64,000 nucleotides of DNA from Streptomyces sp. TN58 (GTDB lineage: Bacteria; Actinomycetota; Actinomycetes; Streptomycetales; Streptomycetaceae). A model generated the notes under the pieces. That model was not told the origin of the DNA, did no database searches, and saw nothing but the letters and a program-made list of their open reading frames with translations. Made by a program: the position numbers and the translations under genes. This document shows positions 26,193 through 35,672 of this stretch, one piece after another; positions within the stretch are counted from its first letter, which is position 1; the number at the start of each line of letters is the position of its first letter. The stretch lies in the NCBI RefSeq assembly GCF_001941845.1, contig NZ_CP018870.1:4594001-4658000 (forward strand), written 5' to 3'.

Positions 26193-28256
26193 ATGCCGAA
26201 TCACCTCGTGAACGAGACCTCGCCGTACCTGCTCCAGCACGCGGACAATCCTGTGGACTGGTGGCCGTGGTCGCCCGAGGCCTTCGCCGAGGCACGGGAG
26301 CGGGGTGTGCCTGTGCACCTGAGTGTCGGCTACTCAAGTTGCCATTGGTGTCATGTACTCGCCATCGAGAGTTTCGAGGACGAGCTGACCGCCGCCTACA
26401 TGAACGAGCACTTCGTCAACATCAAGGTGGACCGGGAAGAGCGGCCCGACGTCGACGCCGTCTACATGGAGGCCGTGCAGGCCGCCACCGGGCAGGGCGG
26501 CTGGCCCATGACCGTCTTCCTCACGGCAGACGCGGAACCGTTCTACTTCGGCACCTACTTCCCGCCCGAGCCCCGGCACGGGATGCCCTCCTTCATGCAG
26601 GTCCTCGAAGGCGTGCGGGCCGCCTGGGTGGGACGGCCCGAGGAGGTGGCCGACGTCGCGCGGAAGATCGCCCAGGACCTCGCCGGGCGGCAGCTGGACT
26701 ACGGCAAGGCCGGAACCCCGGGGCCGGAGGAGCTCGCGCAGGCACTGCTCGGGCTGACGCGCGAGTACGACGCCACGCGCGGCGGGTTCGGCGGGGCGCC
26801 GAAGTTCCCGCCGTCCATGGTGCTGGAATTCCTGCTGCGCCACCACGCTCGCACCGGGTCCGAGGGCGCGTTGCAGATGGTCACCGACACCTGTGAGGCG
26901 ATGGCCCGCGGCGGGATCTACGACCAGCTCGGGGGCGGGTTCGCACGGTACTCCGTGGACCGGGAGTGGGTGGTGCCGCACTTCGAGAAGATGCTCTATG
27001 ACAACGCCCTGCTCTGCCGGGTCTACGCCCACCTGTGGCGGGCCACCGGGTCGGAGCTCGCGCGGCGCGTGGCGCTGGAGACCGCCGACTTCATGGTCCG
27101 GGAGCTGCGGACCGCCGAGGGCGGCTTCGCCTCCGCCCTCGACGCCGACAGCGAGGACCCGCTGACCGGGAAGCACGTGGAGGGCGCGTACTACGCCTGG
27201 ACGCCCGCGCAGTTGCGGGAGGTGCTGGGGGAGGACGACGGGGCGCTCGCCGCCGGGTACTTCGGGGTGACGGAGGAGGGGACCTTCGAGCACGGCACGT
27301 CCGTGCTCCAGCTGCCGCAGGACGGGCCCGCGGTGGACGCGGAGCGGATCGCCGGGATCAGGGCGCGGCTGCTGGCCGCGCGGGTGGAGCGGCCCGCGCC
27401 CGGGCGCGACGACAAGGTCGTCGCCGCGTGGAACGGCCTGGCCATCGCCGCGCTGGCCGAGTGCGGGGCGTACTTCGAGCGGCCCGACCTGGTGGAGCGG
27501 GCGACGGAGGCGGCCGACCTGCTGGTGCGGGTGCACTTCGACGCGGCCGCCGGCCGGGCACGGCTCGCGCGGACCAGCAAGGACGGGCACGTGGGCTCGA
27601 ACGCCGGGGTGCTGGAGGACTACGGCGATGTCGCGGAGGGGTTCCTCGCCCTGGCGTCGGTGACCGGTGAGGGGGTGTGGCTGGAGTTCGCCGGGTTCCT
27701 GACGGATCTGGTCCTGGACCGGTTCACCGCCGAGGACGGGTCGCTGTACGACACGGCGCACGATGCGGAGAAGCTGATCCGCAGGCCGCAGGATCCCACC
27801 GACACGGCCGCGCCGTCCGGGTGGACGGCCGCCGCGGGCGCGTTGCTGTCGTACGCGGCGCACACCGGGTCCGAGGCGCACCGTACGGCGGCGGAGCGGG
27901 CGCTGGGGGTGGTGCACGCGCTCGGTCCGCGGGTGCCGCGTTTCATCGGGCACGGGCTGGCGGTGGCCGAGGCGCTGCTCGACGGGCCGCGTGAGGTGGC
28001 GGTGGTCGGGCATCCGGAGGACCCGGCGCTGGCGGCGCTGCATCGGGCGGCGCTGCTGGGGACGGCTCCGGGGGCGGTGGTGGCGGTCGGGCGGCCGCAG
28101 TCCGCGGAGGACGGCGAGGGGGAGTTCCCGCTGCTGGCCGGACGCACACTCGTGGGTGGTCTTCCGGCGGCGTACGTGTGCCGGCATTTCGTCTGTGCGC
28201 GGCCTACGACGGACCCGGCCGAGCTGTCGGAGCAGTTGGGCGCGGTTCGTCCCTGA
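26193..28256 (+). CDS. Thioredoxin-fold DUF255 protein (YyaL/SSP411 family)
   Basis: This 687-residue cytosolic protein has an N-terminal thioredoxin-like domain beginning [20 protein letters not shown]. Its CxxC-type site is [11 protein letters not shown] (about residues 46-56). [20 protein letters not shown] and an alpha/alpha six-hairpin domain follow (about 200-600), which in related proteins resembles sugar epimerases. The activity of the family is not settled. The segment after CxxC reads LAIESFED where I expect a His before ESFED, a possible change of a conserved residue. The reading is open from 26106, but the family N-terminus fixes ATG 26193. A hairpin follows. Confidence 0.9.
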   Translation: MPNHLVNETSPYLLQHADNPVDWWPWSPEAFAEARERGVPVHLSVGYSSCHWCHVLAIESFEDELTAAYMNEHFVNIKVDREERPDVDAVYMEAVQAATGQGGWPMTVFLTADAEPFYFGTYFPPEPRHGMPSFMQVLEGVRAAWVGRPEEVADVARKIAQDLAGRQLDYGKAGTPGPEELAQALLGLTREYDATRGGFGGAPKFPPSMVLEFLLRHHARTGSEGALQMVTDTCEAMARGGIYDQLGGGFARYSVDREWVVPHFEKMLYDNALLCRVYAHLWRATGSELARRVALETADFMVRELRTAEGGFASALDADSEDPLTGKHVEGAYYAWTPAQLREVLGEDDGALAAGYFGVTEEGTFEHGTSVLQLPQDGPAVDAERIAGIRARLLAARVERPAPGRDDKVVAAWNGLAIAALAECGAYFERPDLVERATEAADLLVRVHFDAAAGRARLARTSKDGHVGSNAGVLEDYGDVAEGFLALASVTGEGVWLEFAGFLTDLVLDRFTAEDGSLYDTAHDAEKLIRRPQDPTDTAAPSGWTAAAGALLSYAAHTGSEAHRTAAERALGVVHALGPRVPRFIGHGLAVAEALLDGPREVAVVGHPEDPALAALHRAALLGTAPGAVVAVGRPQSAEDGEGEFPLLAGRTLVGGLPAAYVCRHFVCARPTTDPAELSEQLGAVRP

Positions 28257-28288
28257 CGGTGGTGGTGTCCCCTGCCGGGCAGGGGGTG

Positions 28289-28322
28289 AGGGGCCCGGTC
28301 GCGAGCGCGCGGCCGGGCCCCT
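28289..28322. terminator. Bidirectional hairpin between DUF255 and hemolysin III genes
   Basis: AGGGGCCCGG at 28289-28298 pairs perfectly with 28313-28322, with additional GCGC pairing in the loop. It separates two convergent genes. Confidence 0.75.
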
Positions 28323-28331
28323 GTCGTCGGC

Positions 28332-29072
28332 TCAGTGCTGGTACGCGGCGAGGGAGATGCCGACGTAGTGGGCGACGAAGGCGGCGAGGGTCAGGGAGTG
28401 GAAGACCTCGTGGAAGCCGAAGAAGCGGGGGGAGGGGTTGGGCCGCTTCATGCCGTAGATGACTCCGCCGGCGCTGTAGAGGAGGCCGCCGACGATCACG
28501 AGGACCAGGACGGCGATGCCGCCCGTGCGCATGAAGTCGGGGAGGAAGAAGACGGCTGCCCAGCCCATGGCGATGTAGCAGGGGGTGTAGAGCCAGCGCG
28601 GGGCGCCGACCCAGAAGACGCGGAAGGCGATGCCGGCCGCGGCCGCGATCCACACCGCCCACAGCAGGGTCCGGCCGGTGGAGGGCGGGAGGAGCAGGAC
28701 GGTGAGCGGGGTGTAGGTGCCCGCGATGATGAGGAAGATGTTGGCGTGGTCGAGCCGTCGCAGGATGGCCTCGCCGCGCGGGCCCCAGGTGCCGCGGTGG
28801 TAGACCGCGCTGACGCCGAAGAGGAGGCAGGCGGTGAGGATGTAGATCCCGCAGGCGACGCGTGCCCGGGTCGAGTCGGTGAAGGCCATCAGGGCCAGTC
28901 CCGCGACGATCACGGCGGGGAACATTCCGAGGTGGAGCCAGCCGCGCAGCAGCGGTTTGGCTTCGATGGCGGACTCGACGGCCTCCGCGGCCTGGGTGAC
29001 CGGGGAGGTCTCGGAGGTCGCTGCGGCCTCGGCGGCGGGGACGGCGGCGGCGTCGGAAGTCATGTGCGCCAT
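28332..29072 (-). CDS. Hemolysin III / PAQR family membrane protein
   Basis: This 246-residue protein has seven predicted membrane segments after an acidic, Ala-rich cytosolic N-terminus of about 45 residues. It carries the family metal-binding motifs SAVYHRGTWG with YHR, RRLDHANIFLIIAGTY, and the C-terminal FGFHEVFHSLTLAAFVAHYV with two histidines. Bacterial members (TrhA) affect membrane energetics and fluidity, and haemolysis has been reported for some; the role here is unknown. Starts at 29072 (MAHM) or 29063 are both possible. Confidence 0.88.
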   Translation of the reverse strand: MAHMTSDAAAVPAAEAAATSETSPVTQAAEAVESAIEAKPLLRGWLHLGMFPAVIVAGLALMAFTDSTRARVACGIYILTACLLFGVSAVYHRGTWGPRGEAILRRLDHANIFLIIAGTYTPLTVLLLPPSTGRTLLWAVWIAAAAGIAFRVFWVGAPRWLYTPCYIAMGWAAVFFLPDFMRTGGIAVLVLVIVGGLLYSAGGVIYGMKRPNPSPRFFGFHEVFHSLTLAAFVAHYVGISLAAYQH

Positions 29073-29172
29073 GCTACCTACGGGTCCGTAGCTTTCCGGT
29101 CATCCTCTTTACGGAAGATTGACGGACGTGGCAATGCTCACGTGAGAGGCCCTCTGGACATATGCGCACATC

Positions 29173-29210
29173 CACCGGATGATCAGATGAGTGCGGTCGA
29201 CACCGGATGA
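29173..29210. promoter_or_regulatory. Direct repeats upstream of pckA
   Basis: CACCGGATGA occurs at 29173-29182 and 29201-29210, 28 bp apart, in the 210-bp divergent region between hemolysin III and pckA. The spacing of nearly three helical turns fits a regulator binding site for a gluconeogenic gene; assignment is by position only. Confidence 0.35.
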
Positions 29211-29282
29211 GCGGAGCGCGAAGCGTCCGGGTCGCAGCCCCCACGGGGCCTACACCAAACAACCCCTCAACAAGGAGCAATC

Positions 29283-31109
29283 GTGGCGCGCGACAACGCG
29301 GCTCCCACTGTCCCGACGAACCACCAGGAGCTGATCTCCTGGGTGGACGAGATCGCAGCCCTCACCCAGCCGGACCGCGTCGTCTGGTGCGACGGCTCCG
29401 AGAGCGAGTACGAGCGCCTGTGCGAGGAGCTCGTCGCCAAGGGAACGTTCAAGAAGCTCGACGAGACGAAGCGCCCGAACTCCTACTACGCCGCCTCCGA
29501 CCCCTCCGACGTCGCGCGCGTCGAGGACCGCACCTTCATCTGCTCCGAGAAGGAGGAGGACGCGGGCCCGACCAACCACTGGAAGGCTCCTTCCGAGATG
29601 AAGGAGATCTTCGCGGGGGAGAAGGGCGTCTTCTGCGGCTCCATGAAGGGCCGGACGATGTACGTCGTCCCGTTCTGCATGGGCCCCCTCGGCTCCGAAC
29701 TCTCCGCCATCGGCGTCGAGATCACCGACTCCGCCTACGTCGCCGTCGCCATGCGCACGATGACCCGCATGGGCAAGCCCGTCCTCGACGAGCTCGGCAC
29801 CGACGGCTTCTTCGTCAAGGCCGTCCACACCCTCGGCGCTCCGCTCGCCGAAGGCGAGGCCGACGTCCCGTGGCCCTGCAACACCACCAAGTACATCTCG
29901 CACTTCCCCGAGACCCGCGAGATCTGGTCCTACGGATCCGGCTACGGCGGCAACGCCCTGCTCGGCAAGAAGTGCTACGCCCTGCGCATCGCGTCCGTCA
30001 TGGCCCGCGACGAGGGCTGGCTCGCCGAGCACATGCTGATCCTCAAGCTGACCCCGCCGGCCGGCGAGGGCGAGACGAAGTACGTCGCCGCCGCGTTCCC
30101 GTCCGCCTGTGGCAAGACCAACCTCGCCATGCTGGAGCCCACGATCCCCGGCTGGACGGTCGAGACCATCGGCGACGACATCGCCTGGATGCGCTTCGGC
30201 GAGGACGGCCGCCTCTACGCGATCAACCCCGAGGCCGGCTTCTTCGGCGTCGCCCCCGGCACCGGCGAGCACACCAACGCCAACGCCATGAAGACCATGT
30301 ACGCCAACACGGTCTTCACCAACGTCGCGCTCACCGACGACGGCGACGTGTGGTGGGAGGGCATGACCGAGGACGCGCCCGCGCACCTCGTCGACTGGAA
30401 GGGCAACGACTGGACCCCGGAGTCCGAGACCCCGGCCGCCCACCCCAACGCCCGCTTCGCCGTCCCGGCCTCGCAGTGCCCGACGATCGCCCCCGAGTGG
30501 GAGGACCCCAAGGGCGTCCCGATCTCCGCGATCCTCTTCGGCGGCCGCCGCGCCTCCGCCGTGCCGCTGGTCACCGAGTCCTTCGACTGGAACCACGGCG
30601 TCTTCATCGGCTCGAACATCGCCTCCGAGAAGACCGCCGCCGCCGAGGGCAAGGTCGGCGAGCTGCGCCGCGACCCCTTCGCCATGCTGCCGTTCTGCGG
30701 CTACAACATGGGCGACTACATGGCCCACTGGGTCAAGGTCGGTGCCTCCGCGGACGCCGCCAAGCTCCCGAAGATCTACTACGTGAACTGGTTCCGCAAG
30801 AACGACGCGGGCAAGTTCGTGTGGCCCGGCTTCGGCGAGAACAGCCGCGTCCTGAAGTGGATCGTCGGCCGCCTCGACGGCACCGCCGAGGGCGTCCAGA
30901 CCCCCATCGGCATCCTGCCGACCAAGGACTCCCTCGACCTCGACGGCCTCGACATCGCCGACGAGGACCTCGACTTCCTCCTCACCGTCGACAAGGAGGT
31001 CTGGCGCGAGGAGGCCGCCCTGGTCCCCGAGCACCTCAACACCTACGGCGACCACACTCCGAAGGAGCTGTGGGAGCAGTACCACGCCCTCGTGGAGCGC
31101 CTGGGCTGA
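29283..31109 (+). CDS. pckA: Phosphoenolpyruvate carboxykinase (GTP)
   Basis: This 608-residue enzyme converts oxaloacetate and GTP to PEP, CO2 and GDP, the entry to gluconeogenesis. The P-loop/kinase-1 motif [15 protein letters not shown] is at about residues 271-285; its active-site Cys is typical of the GTP-dependent class. Kinase-2 is in [13 protein letters not shown], and [20 protein letters not shown] is a conserved nucleotide-binding block. GTG 29283 is preceded by AAGGAG at 29272-29277. The gene stands alone; two strong hairpins close it. Confidence 0.96.
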   Translation: MARDNAAPTVPTNHQELISWVDEIAALTQPDRVVWCDGSESEYERLCEELVAKGTFKKLDETKRPNSYYAASDPSDVARVEDRTFICSEKEEDAGPTNHWKAPSEMKEIFAGEKGVFCGSMKGRTMYVVPFCMGPLGSELSAIGVEITDSAYVAVAMRTMTRMGKPVLDELGTDGFFVKAVHTLGAPLAEGEADVPWPCNTTKYISHFPETREIWSYGSGYGGNALLGKKCYALRIASVMARDEGWLAEHMLILKLTPPAGEGETKYVAAAFPSACGKTNLAMLEPTIPGWTVETIGDDIAWMRFGEDGRLYAINPEAGFFGVAPGTGEHTNANAMKTMYANTVFTNVALTDDGDVWWEGMTEDAPAHLVDWKGNDWTPESETPAAHPNARFAVPASQCPTIAPEWEDPKGVPISAILFGGRRASAVPLVTESFDWNHGVFIGSNIASEKTAAAEGKVGELRRDPFAMLPFCGYNMGDYMAHWVKVGASADAAKLPKIYYVNWFRKNDAGKFVWPGFGENSRVLKWIVGRLDGTAEGVQTPIGILPTKDSLDLDGLDIADEDLDFLLTVDKEVWREEAALVPEHLNTYGDHTPKELWEQYHALVERLG

Positions 31110-31142
31110 GCCGGGACACGCCCTGAAGAAGGGCCGATGAAC

Positions 31143-31208
31143 GTGGGAGCCCCCGACCAAGCGGCGTCCCACCGCTGTGGGAGCCCCCGACCAAGCGGCG
31201 CCCACCGC
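31143..31208. repeat. Two tandem 33-bp copies after pckA
   Basis: The sequence starting GTGGGAGCCCCCGACCAAGC and ending CCCACCGC occurs at 31143-31175 and 31177-31208, differing by one base. Each copy ends in bases complementary to its start (GTGGG/CCCAC), so each can fold into a hairpin. Confidence 0.8.
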
Positions 31209-31210
31209 AG

Positions 31211-31305
31211 CACCGACCCGCCCCGCCGAGAGCGTTCGCGCTCCTGACAGGCGGGTCGGTGCGCCTGCCGACGGCGGGCCTCCACCTCGTGGAGGCCCGC
31301 CGTCG
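31211..31305 (+). terminator. Double hairpin terminator of pckA
   Basis: The first hairpin pairs CACCGACCCGCC (31211-31222) with 31250-31261. The second is a perfect 17-bp stem, 31269-31285 with 31289-31305, around a 3-base loop. The second is one of the strongest hairpins in the window. Confidence 0.85.
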
Positions 31306-31395
31306 CGCTTTGCGCCCCGCGCCGGTCCCGCTTCGAAATGCTGTGTGAGTTCGCGGGTGCTGGTGGGCGGGGCGGCCGCCCGGGAGGATCGGGGC

Positions 31396-31842
31396 ATGGG
31401 CGTGAGCGCGTTGAAGTGGCAGGGCTGGCTGGTCGGCCTGGTGGCGATCGCCGGGCTGCTGGTGTTCGCCCCGCTGGGCCTGTACGTGTGGGCCAGCGGC
31501 GGCGGACAGCACGAGGCGCCGCCGCGGGCGGCGGTGGAGGACGTACGGGTCACGGGCTGCCGTGTCGATCCGGCCAGCCGGCGCGTGGCGGCCGCGGTCG
31601 AGGCGACCGGGCGGGCCGAGGGTGTCGGCGCGTATGTGGTGACGGTGGAGTTCCGTGACCGCGCCGAAGCGGACCCGGGGCGGCGGGCGGCGCAGGCGCT
31701 GGTGCGGATCCCGGGGGTGGCTCCGGGCGCGACCGAGTACGGGGAGGCGGTCGGCCCGGTGTGGCCGGTGGCGACGGTGCCCTGGTGCGGGGTCGCGGGC
31801 GCGGAGTTCACGCCGGCGACCCCGGCACCCGGGGTTCCGTAG
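31396..31842 (+). CDS. Hypothetical membrane-anchored protein
   Basis: This 148-residue protein starts at ATG 31396 behind GGAGG (31383-31387). It has one N-terminal membrane helix (WLVGLVAIAGLLVFAPLGLYVW, about 9-30) and an outside domain of about 110 residues. That domain has two cysteines (VTGCRVD and PWCGVAG) and beta-strand-like segments (RVAAAVEATGRAE, GAYVVTVEFRDRAEAD). The layout recalls small extracellular FxLD-type carriers, but no named domain is recognised. The frame is open upstream through the pckA terminator, which is not coding. Confidence 0.72.
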   Translation: MGVSALKWQGWLVGLVAIAGLLVFAPLGLYVWASGGGQHEAPPRAAVEDVRVTGCRVDPASRRVAAAVEATGRAEGVGAYVVTVEFRDRAEADPGRRAAQALVRIPGVAPGATEYGEAVGPVWPVATVPWCGVAGAEFTPATPAPGVP

Positions 31843-31891
31843 CGGGCGGGGGCCGGTGGGCTGCCCCGCCCGCCAGCTCAGGTGTCGCTGC

Positions 31892-32530
31892 TCACTTCAC
31901 CTTGACGACGACGGTGCTGCACACCTTGTCGGCGAAGGTCTGCTTCTTGGCGTCCCACAGCGGCCACAGCCAGCCGAGGTAGCAGGCCATGCTGTCCAGG
32001 AAGTGCGCCAGCTTGCGGACGAACGCCATGCCGAAGCCGAGGGTCGCGCCGTCGGCCTCGCGGTGCAGGCTGATGCCGACGATCTTCTTGCCCTGCGTCT
32101 GGCCGGTGGTGCCTTCCTTGTAGAGCTGGAAGAAGCCCATGCCGAAGGCGTACAGCATGCCGATGAGGCTGAAGACACCGGCGATGGAGTCGCCCGTCTC
32201 GTCACCGGAGAACGCCGCGCCGAGGCCGATCAGCGCGTACATCGGGCCGGCGATGATCAGCACGTCGAGCAGGTACGCGCCGAAGCGGAGACCCCAGTGC
32301 GCCAGCGGCGGCATCCCGCCGGGCATCCCGGGCATGCCGGGGGGCGGGTACGCGCCGTAGTTGGCCGGCGGAGGGGTCTGCGGGTAGCCGTACTGGGGGG
32401 CCGCGCCCGGCGCCGGCTGCTGCGGGTAGCCGTACTGCGGGGGGACGCCCTGCGGGGCCTGCTGGCCGTAGCCGGGCTGGCCCTGCGGAGGCTGCTGGCC
32501 GTAGGGGTTGTTCGGATCGCCGAAGCTCAT
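31892..32530 (-). CDS. RDD family membrane protein with proline-rich N-terminus
   Basis: This 212-residue protein has a Pro/Gln/Tyr/Gly-rich N-terminal tail of about 75 residues with repeats of YGQQPPQG and PPQYGYPQ type. An RDD domain follows: GLRFGAYLLDVLIIAGPMYA (the conserved Arg and Asp), SLIGMLYAFGMGFFQLY, and TTGQTQGKKIVGISL before a last segment. Three to four membrane helices are expected. The RDD domain is common and its role mostly unknown, with suggested transport activity. The low-complexity tail is probably cytosolic. Confidence 0.88.
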   Translation of the reverse strand: MSFGDPNNPYGQQPPQGQPGYGQQAPQGVPPQYGYPQQPAPGAAPQYGYPQTPPPANYGAYPPPGMPGMPGGMPPLAHWGLRFGAYLLDVLIIAGPMYALIGLGAAFSGDETGDSIAGVFSLIGMLYAFGMGFFQLYKEGTTGQTQGKKIVGISLHREADGATLGFGMAFVRKLAHFLDSMACYLGWLWPLWDAKKQTFADKVCSTVVVKVK

Positions 32531-32760
32531 TGGCGCATCTCTCCAGGTGCTCGATCGGGGACGAAGCGGAGTGGAGGAGATGGTCCAAACGAGCGGCCTC
32601 CCCCTTGCTGCCGCGATGTTTCAGCCAACATCGTGTTCGGAGCGCGGGGATCTGTCCAATTCGTTGCCTGCGGGGCGGGCGGCGGAGGTGGGCCTCGCGG
32701 GCCGGCCGGGCCGGTCATGGCGCCCGGTCCGGAGCCTCCGCGGCCCCGGACCGGGGCCGT

Positions 32761-33153
32761 CTAGAGGGCGCCCGCCAGGTCCAGGGACTCCAGGGCGGCG
32801 GCATGCGCGTCCATACGCTCGGCGGCGAGGATCGCGACGGTGGTGTCGGCGCGGGACGCGGCGACGAGGAGAGCGCGGGCGGCGAGGTCGTGCGCGCGCC
32901 GGTGCAGCGCGGCGGCGTCCCCCACGGGGGCCTGCGGCGCCCGGGCGGGCTGGGCCCCGCGCAGCCGGGCGACCTGGGCGGCGATGGTCTCGGCGGCCTC
33001 GTCGAGCCCGAGCTCGTCGGTGACGGCGAGCAGGGCCGCGAGGTGGCCGGCGAGCTGGATGTCCAGCGCTTCGCCGCGGCTGCTGTGGGGGTAGTCGACC
33101 GTGGTGCCGCCCATGCGGTGGACGACCGGCTTGGTGCGGATCGGCTCGTACAT
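32761..33153 (-). CDS. Hypothetical helical protein
   Basis: I do not recognise this 130-residue protein. It begins MYEPIRTKPVVHRMGGTTVD and is otherwise almost wholly helical and Ala-rich (GHLAALLAVTDELGLDEAAE, LHRRAHDLAARALLVAASRA), with no membrane segment. It lies between the RDD gene and the aminotransferase on the same strand. The start is preceded by GGAGGCC. The 230-bp gap on its other side (32531-32760) has no gene. Coding-like composition and a clean N-terminus support it. Confidence 0.65.
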   Translation of the reverse strand: MYEPIRTKPVVHRMGGTTVDYPHSSRGEALDIQLAGHLAALLAVTDELGLDEAAETIAAQVARLRGAQPARAPQAPVGDAAALHRRAHDLAARALLVAASRADTTVAILAAERMDAHAAALESLDLAGAL

Positions 33154-33258
33154 GAGGAGGCCTCCTGCGTGGTCAGGAGACCATCCTACATTGGATTGGT
33201 TCTAAAGTTGAGCTGGATCCTGATGTTGGCCGGTACGGGCGCTCCTGGCCGGTATCGG

Positions 33259-34470
33259 TCAGGCCTGGCTGTAGCCGTCCAGGAAGTTCCCGATCCGGGT
33301 CACCGCGTCCGCGAGGTCCTTGGCGTTGGGCAGGGTCACGATCCGGAAGTGGTCGGGCTCGGGCCAGTTGAAGCCCGTACCGTGCACGACCATGATCTTC
33401 TCGGCCCGCAGCAGGTCCAGGACCATCTGCCGGTCGTCCTTGATCTTGTAGACCGCAGGGTCCAGCTTCGGGAAGGCGTACAGCGCGCCCTTCGGCTTCA
33501 CACACGTCACGCCCGGGATCTGGGTGAGCAGGTCGTGGGCGACGTTGCGCTGCTCCAGGATCCGCCCGCCGGGCAGGACCAGGTCCTCGATGGACTGCCG
33601 GCCGCCGAGCGCGGTGGCCACGGCGTGCTGCGAGGGCATGTTCGCGCACAGGCGCATGTTCGCGAGGATCGTGAGGCCCTCGATGTAGTCGGCGGCGTGC
33701 CCCTTCGGGCCGCACACGGCCATCCAGCCGGCCCGGTAGCCCGCGACGCGGTAGTTCTTGGACAGGCCGTTGAAGGTCAGCGTGAGGACGTCGGGGGCGA
33801 TCGCGGCGGTGTTGAAGTGCTTGGCGCCGTCGTAGAGGATCCGGTCGTAGATCTCGTCCGAGCAGACGACCAGGTTGTGGCGGCGCGCGATGTCCGTCAG
33901 GCCGCGCAGCATCTCCTCGTCGTAGACGGCGCCGGTCGGGTTGTTCGGGTTGATGATCACGAGCGCCTTGGTGCGGTCGGTCACCTTGCGCTCGATGTCG
34001 GCGAGGTCCGGCATCCAGTCGGACTGCTCGTCGCAGCGGTAGTGCACGGCCGTGCCCCCGGCGAGGGAGACGGACGCCGTCCACAGCGGGTAGTCCGGTG
34101 CCGGGACCAGGACCTCGTCGCCGTCGTCGAGCAGCGCCTGCATCGACATCTGGATCAGCTCGGAAACGCCGTTGCCGAGGTAGATGTCCTCGACGTCCAG
34201 GTCGATGCCCTTGGTCTGGTAGTGCTGCATGACCGCGCGGCGCGCGGACAGCAGGCCCTTCGCGTCGCCGTAGCCGTGGGCGGAGCCCAGGTTGCGGAGC
34301 ATGTCCTCAAGGATCTCCGGCGGGCACTCGAAGCCGAAGGCCGCGGGGTTGCCCGTGTTGAGCTTCAGGATGCGATGACCTGCTGCTTCGAGCCGCATCG
34401 CCTCTTCGAGGACGGGGCCGCGGATCTCGTAGCAGACATTGGCGAGTTTCGTTGACTGGATCACCTGCAT
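33259..34470 (-). CDS. Alanine-type aminotransferase (fold-type I PLP enzyme)
   Basis: This 403-residue enzyme resembles AlaA/AlaT transaminases that make alanine from pyruvate and glutamate. It contains LKLNTGNPAAFGFECP near the N-terminus, IINPNNPTGAVYDEEML (about 171-187), the PLP-pocket Asp and Tyr in VVCSDEIYDRILYDG, and the PLP lysine in FNGLSKNYRVAGYRAGW (about 235-251). HFRIVTLP carries the carboxylate-binding Arg. The first codon at 34470 gives MQVIQSTKLANVCYE, standard for the family. No clear Shine-Dalgarno is seen. Confidence 0.93.
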   Translation of the reverse strand: MQVIQSTKLANVCYEIRGPVLEEAMRLEAAGHRILKLNTGNPAAFGFECPPEILEDMLRNLGSAHGYGDAKGLLSARRAVMQHYQTKGIDLDVEDIYLGNGVSELIQMSMQALLDDGDEVLVPAPDYPLWTASVSLAGGTAVHYRCDEQSDWMPDLADIERKVTDRTKALVIINPNNPTGAVYDEEMLRGLTDIARRHNLVVCSDEIYDRILYDGAKHFNTAAIAPDVLTLTFNGLSKNYRVAGYRAGWMAVCGPKGHAADYIEGLTILANMRLCANMPSQHAVATALGGRQSIEDLVLPGGRILEQRNVAHDLLTQIPGVTCVKPKGALYAFPKLDPAVYKIKDDRQMVLDLLRAEKIMVVHGTGFNWPEPDHFRIVTLPNAKDLADAVTRIGNFLDGYSQA

Positions 34471-34799
34471 GACGGGAGCTTACGGGGCCGGGTGCGGGCC
34501 CGACCCGCCTTTTGGCGAGAGACTCCAAGGTCGATATATCCCGTTTGGCGGGATGCGTGGGTGGGGGCGCCCTCTTCCCTTGGAATCCGGGGCGCGACCG
34601 CCGCCCGACCTACGGAATGCGCGCGTCCGAGCTGCGTGTGGGGGTGCGTGTTGCCCTCGTCACCTCGGGTGGGGACGGAGGTGACTGAGTACCGGGCTGA
34701 GTACGCGCACTCATGCGGGCGCCGGGCCGGCGGGAGAGGCTGGGGTCCTGGACCAGGGCGAGTGATGCCTGAACGGCGGCGATCAAGGAGCGCGGGGCA
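34471..34799. other. Divergent intergenic region
   Basis: This 329-bp gap separates the aminotransferase and a small plus-strand gene and should hold both promoters. The only notable symmetry is ATCCCG-TTTGG-CGGGAT at 34538-34554 beside an A+T-rich ATATAT, a possible operator. No gene is supported; open frames here lack initiation sites. Confidence 0.5.
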
Positions 34800-35033
34800 G
34801 TGGAATTCGTAGTCGGTGACATGGCTATCACCACGGTCGGCACGGATGGCGACGACCGGGCGATCGAGTTCCTGGTCAGGCCGGAAGGGACCTTGGAGGA
34901 AGGGCACTTCGCGATCTTCCGCGAGCACGGCCGTGGCTGGGAGGACGCCCGCCTGACCATCGACCCGGCGGCGGCGAGCGTCCCGGTGGCGGCGATCGAG
35001 TGGGCGGTCGAGTTCGCCCGCGAATACCTCTGA
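34800..35033 (+). CDS. Hypothetical small protein
   Basis: This 77-residue protein starts at GTG 34800 behind AAGGAG at 34785-34790. Its sequence (VEFVVGDMAITTVGTDGDDR, FLVRPEGTLEEGHFAIFREH, AAIEWAVEFAREYL) suggests a compact alpha/beta fold of two or three strands and a C-terminal helix. No domain is recognised. It is the last gene before the non-coding repeat island. A well-spaced ribosome site and good codon bias make it credible. Confidence 0.65.
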   Translation: MEFVVGDMAITTVGTDGDDRAIEFLVRPEGTLEEGHFAIFREHGRGWEDARLTIDPAAASVPVAAIEWAVEFAREYL

Positions 35034-35099
35034 GGGGTCGGGGTCGGGGTCGGGTCGGCGGGCGCTGCGGGGGCGGGGTCGGGAAGGCGGGGCGGGATC

Positions 35100-35672
35100 G
35101 CGGGGGCGGGGGAGCGCTGAGGCGGGGTCGGGAAGGCGGAGCGGGAGCCTCTGTGCGGGAGCCGCGGGGGCGGGTCGGGGAGGCGGGCCAGGAGCCTCCG
35201 CGTGGGAGCCCGCCAGGGCGGGGTCGGAAGGTGCGAGGCGGCCTCGGGGTGGGCGCTGCGCATGCGGGGAGCGAAGGCCCGGCCGGGCTTCGGGGGGCGG
35301 GGGAGCGCTGAGGCGGGGTCGGGAAGGCGGAGCGGGAGCCTCTGTGCGGGAGCTGCGGGGGCGGGTCGGGGAGGCGGGCCGGGAGCCTCCGCGTGGGAGC
35401 CGCAGGGCGGGGTCGGAAGGTGCGAGGCGGCCTCGGGGTGGGCGCTGCGCATGCGGGAGCGAAGGCCCGGCCGGGCTTCGGGGGGCGGGGGAGCGCTGAG
35501 GCGGGGTCGGGAAGGCGGAGCGGGAGCCTCTGTGCGGGAGCTGCGGGGGCGGGTCGGGGAGGCGGGCCGGGAGCCTCCGCGTGGGAGCCGCAGGGCGGGG
35601 TCGGAAGGTGCGAGGCGGCCTCGGGGTGGGCGCTGCGCATGCGGGAGCGAAGGCCCGGCCGGGCTTCGGGGG
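35100..35672. repeat. Three tandem copies of a 188-191 bp G-rich repeat
   Basis: Copies begin at the landmark GAGCGCTGAG: 35112, 35303 and 35491, and differ at only a few positions. Each contains GGGAAGGCGGAGCGGGAGCC, the word GCGGGTCGGGGAGGCGGGCC and GGCGCTGCGCATGCGGG. The plus strand is strongly G-rich. The block from the end of the preceding gene (35034-35111) is a degenerate partial copy. No gene is supported. Confidence 0.9.
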
